In this document: positions 6,127 to 6,479 of the stretch, piece by piece
Position numbering within the stretch: the first letter of the stretch is position 1
Layout: each line of letters opens with the position of its first letter
Origin: Candidatus Sulfotelmatobacter sp.
GTDB taxonomy: Bacteria > Acidobacteriota > Terriglobia > Terriglobales > Acidobacteriaceae
Assembly: GCA_030037575.1 (NCBI GenBank)
Contig: JASHRB010000166.1
Location: forward strand, 1 to 6,479
Direction: 5' to 3'
DNA length: 6,479 nucleotides
Made by a program: the position numbers and the translations under genes
The notes under the pieces: generated by a model
Database searches by the model: none
What the model saw: the letters and a program-made list of their open reading frames with translations, nothing else
What the model was told of the DNA's origin: nothing

Positions 6127-6177
6127 GGGATACGAACCAACTCGCGCCCCGAGGCGTGCGCCAGCTAAGTAGGGGAA

Positions 6178-6429
6178 TTACTTCATATGGCCGCCCCGAC
6201 GGGTAACCTTGCCGAGAAAGAACTCTTCAGCCAGATTGGCGCCGATGCGTTCCGCCGTTCCAAGTGCGAAGTTGCCGAAAACCAGCCCCACGCCTCGATT
6301 TGATCTGGGATAATACAGATTTGCCATGCCGGCTGACGCCAAATCTCCGCCTACGGTCGAGTAGTTCGGCTGCCACTTGCCGTTGTCCCCCTTCGCGATA
6401 AATGCACTAAGGTCTTGCGCAAGAATAAC
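6178..6429 (-). pseudogene. C-terminal remnant of a conserved acidobacterial hypothetical protein
   Basis: The minus-strand frame encodes 83 residues ending at a TAA (6180-6178), running from VILAQDLSAFIAK through GDNGKWQPNYSTVGGDLASA, NLYYPRSNRGVGLVFGNFAL and AERIGANLAEEFFL to VTRRGGHMK. I recall this pattern (GDNG-W-PNYS, then a Gly/Ala-rich stretch, YYP--NRG and A-N--EEF) as the C-terminal part of large hypothetical proteins common in Acidobacteria. An in-frame TGA at 6432-6430 closes the frame upstream, and no ATG or GTG with a ribosome binding site precedes the conserved part, so this is not a complete gene. Sequence beyond the TGA is AT-rich and does not resemble the expected upstream part in the same frame. 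The gene is most likely broken by frameshift, stop or insertion, or it is a fragment left by a rearrangement. A +1-shifted frame stays open to the window edge, so a simple frameshift is possible. Confidence 0.55.
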
Positions 6430-6479
6430 TCAACATTCTTTGGTAAAACTATCCCAATCAAAATAGTCCCATAAATGGC

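Larger units (their letters stand above)
5897..6177. other. Spacer upstream of the STAS-like gene, rich in inverted repeats
   Basis: No gene is supported. Besides the presumed promoter and ribosome binding site of the STAS-like gene, the interval holds three hairpin-forming repeats between 6032 and 6126, listed separately, and the 10-base GGTC-GA-GACC at 6051-6060. No tRNA cloverleaf could be formed from the hairpins. Confidence 0.5.

Noticed and set aside
6100..6165. tRNA-like stretch with GGGATACGAACC
   Set aside because: It loosely resembles a T-arm, but no acceptor, D or anticodon stems of the right lengths can be paired on either strand.
6303..6320. TAATAC -10-like sequence within a short inverted repeat
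   Set aside because: It lies inside the conserved coding remnant and encodes part of NLYYP. There is no -35 and no gene starts just downstream.
1..6479. CRISPR arrays, toxin-antitoxin pairs or intact insertion sequences
   Set aside because: No regularly spaced direct repeats, transposase motifs or paired small overlapping toxin-like genes were seen anywhere in the window.

Overview
The window is a chromosomal stretch with moderately high GC. It most likely comes from an Acidobacteriota genome of the Terriglobia/Koribacter type. That assignment is inferred from resemblance, recalled rather than searched, to acidobacterial families: the GPEWF secreted protein, the short STAS-like protein, the receiver-PilZ protein, and a C-terminal domain remnant carrying GDNGKWQPNYS. 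No rRNA, tRNA, CRISPR array or intact mobile element is visible.

Left part, plus strand (1-3110): the C-terminal half of an RND-family inner-membrane efflux pump of MdtC/MuxC type runs in from the left edge. An outer-membrane factor lipoprotein of the NodT/OprM class follows with almost no gap. The pair forms the pump-and-exit-duct end of a tripartite export operon whose adaptor and pump N-terminus lie outside the window. A 361-base spacer follows, holding an inverted repeat over the operon's last stop codon and an extended -10-like promoter candidate. Then comes a small secreted Tyr/Gly/Pro/His-rich protein of unknown function with a strong ribosome binding site (3472-3876).

Middle (3877-4227): a gene-poor stretch. 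Its minus strand carries a sequence resembling domains V and VI of a bacterial group II intron, probably a decayed 3' end.

Right part, minus strand (4228-6479): reading leftward from the right edge there is first a broken C-terminal piece of a conserved acidobacterial protein (6178 to at least 6429). A cluster of inverted repeats (6032-6126) follows, then a 109-residue STAS-like protein (5567-5896). After a 377-base spacer comes a 48-residue ORF that overlaps a longer reading frame by ATGA, and then a response regulator fusing a receiver domain to a PilZ domain (4228-4914, or from 5046). The last genes suggest signalling by phosphorylation, possibly c-di-GMP and STAS-type interactions, but nothing here shows that they act together or with the pump.

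No clearly new biological system is present. The points most worth checking are the possible frameshift or translational coupling ahead of the receiver-PilZ gene, the group II intron-like vestige, and the broken gene at the AT-rich right edge.
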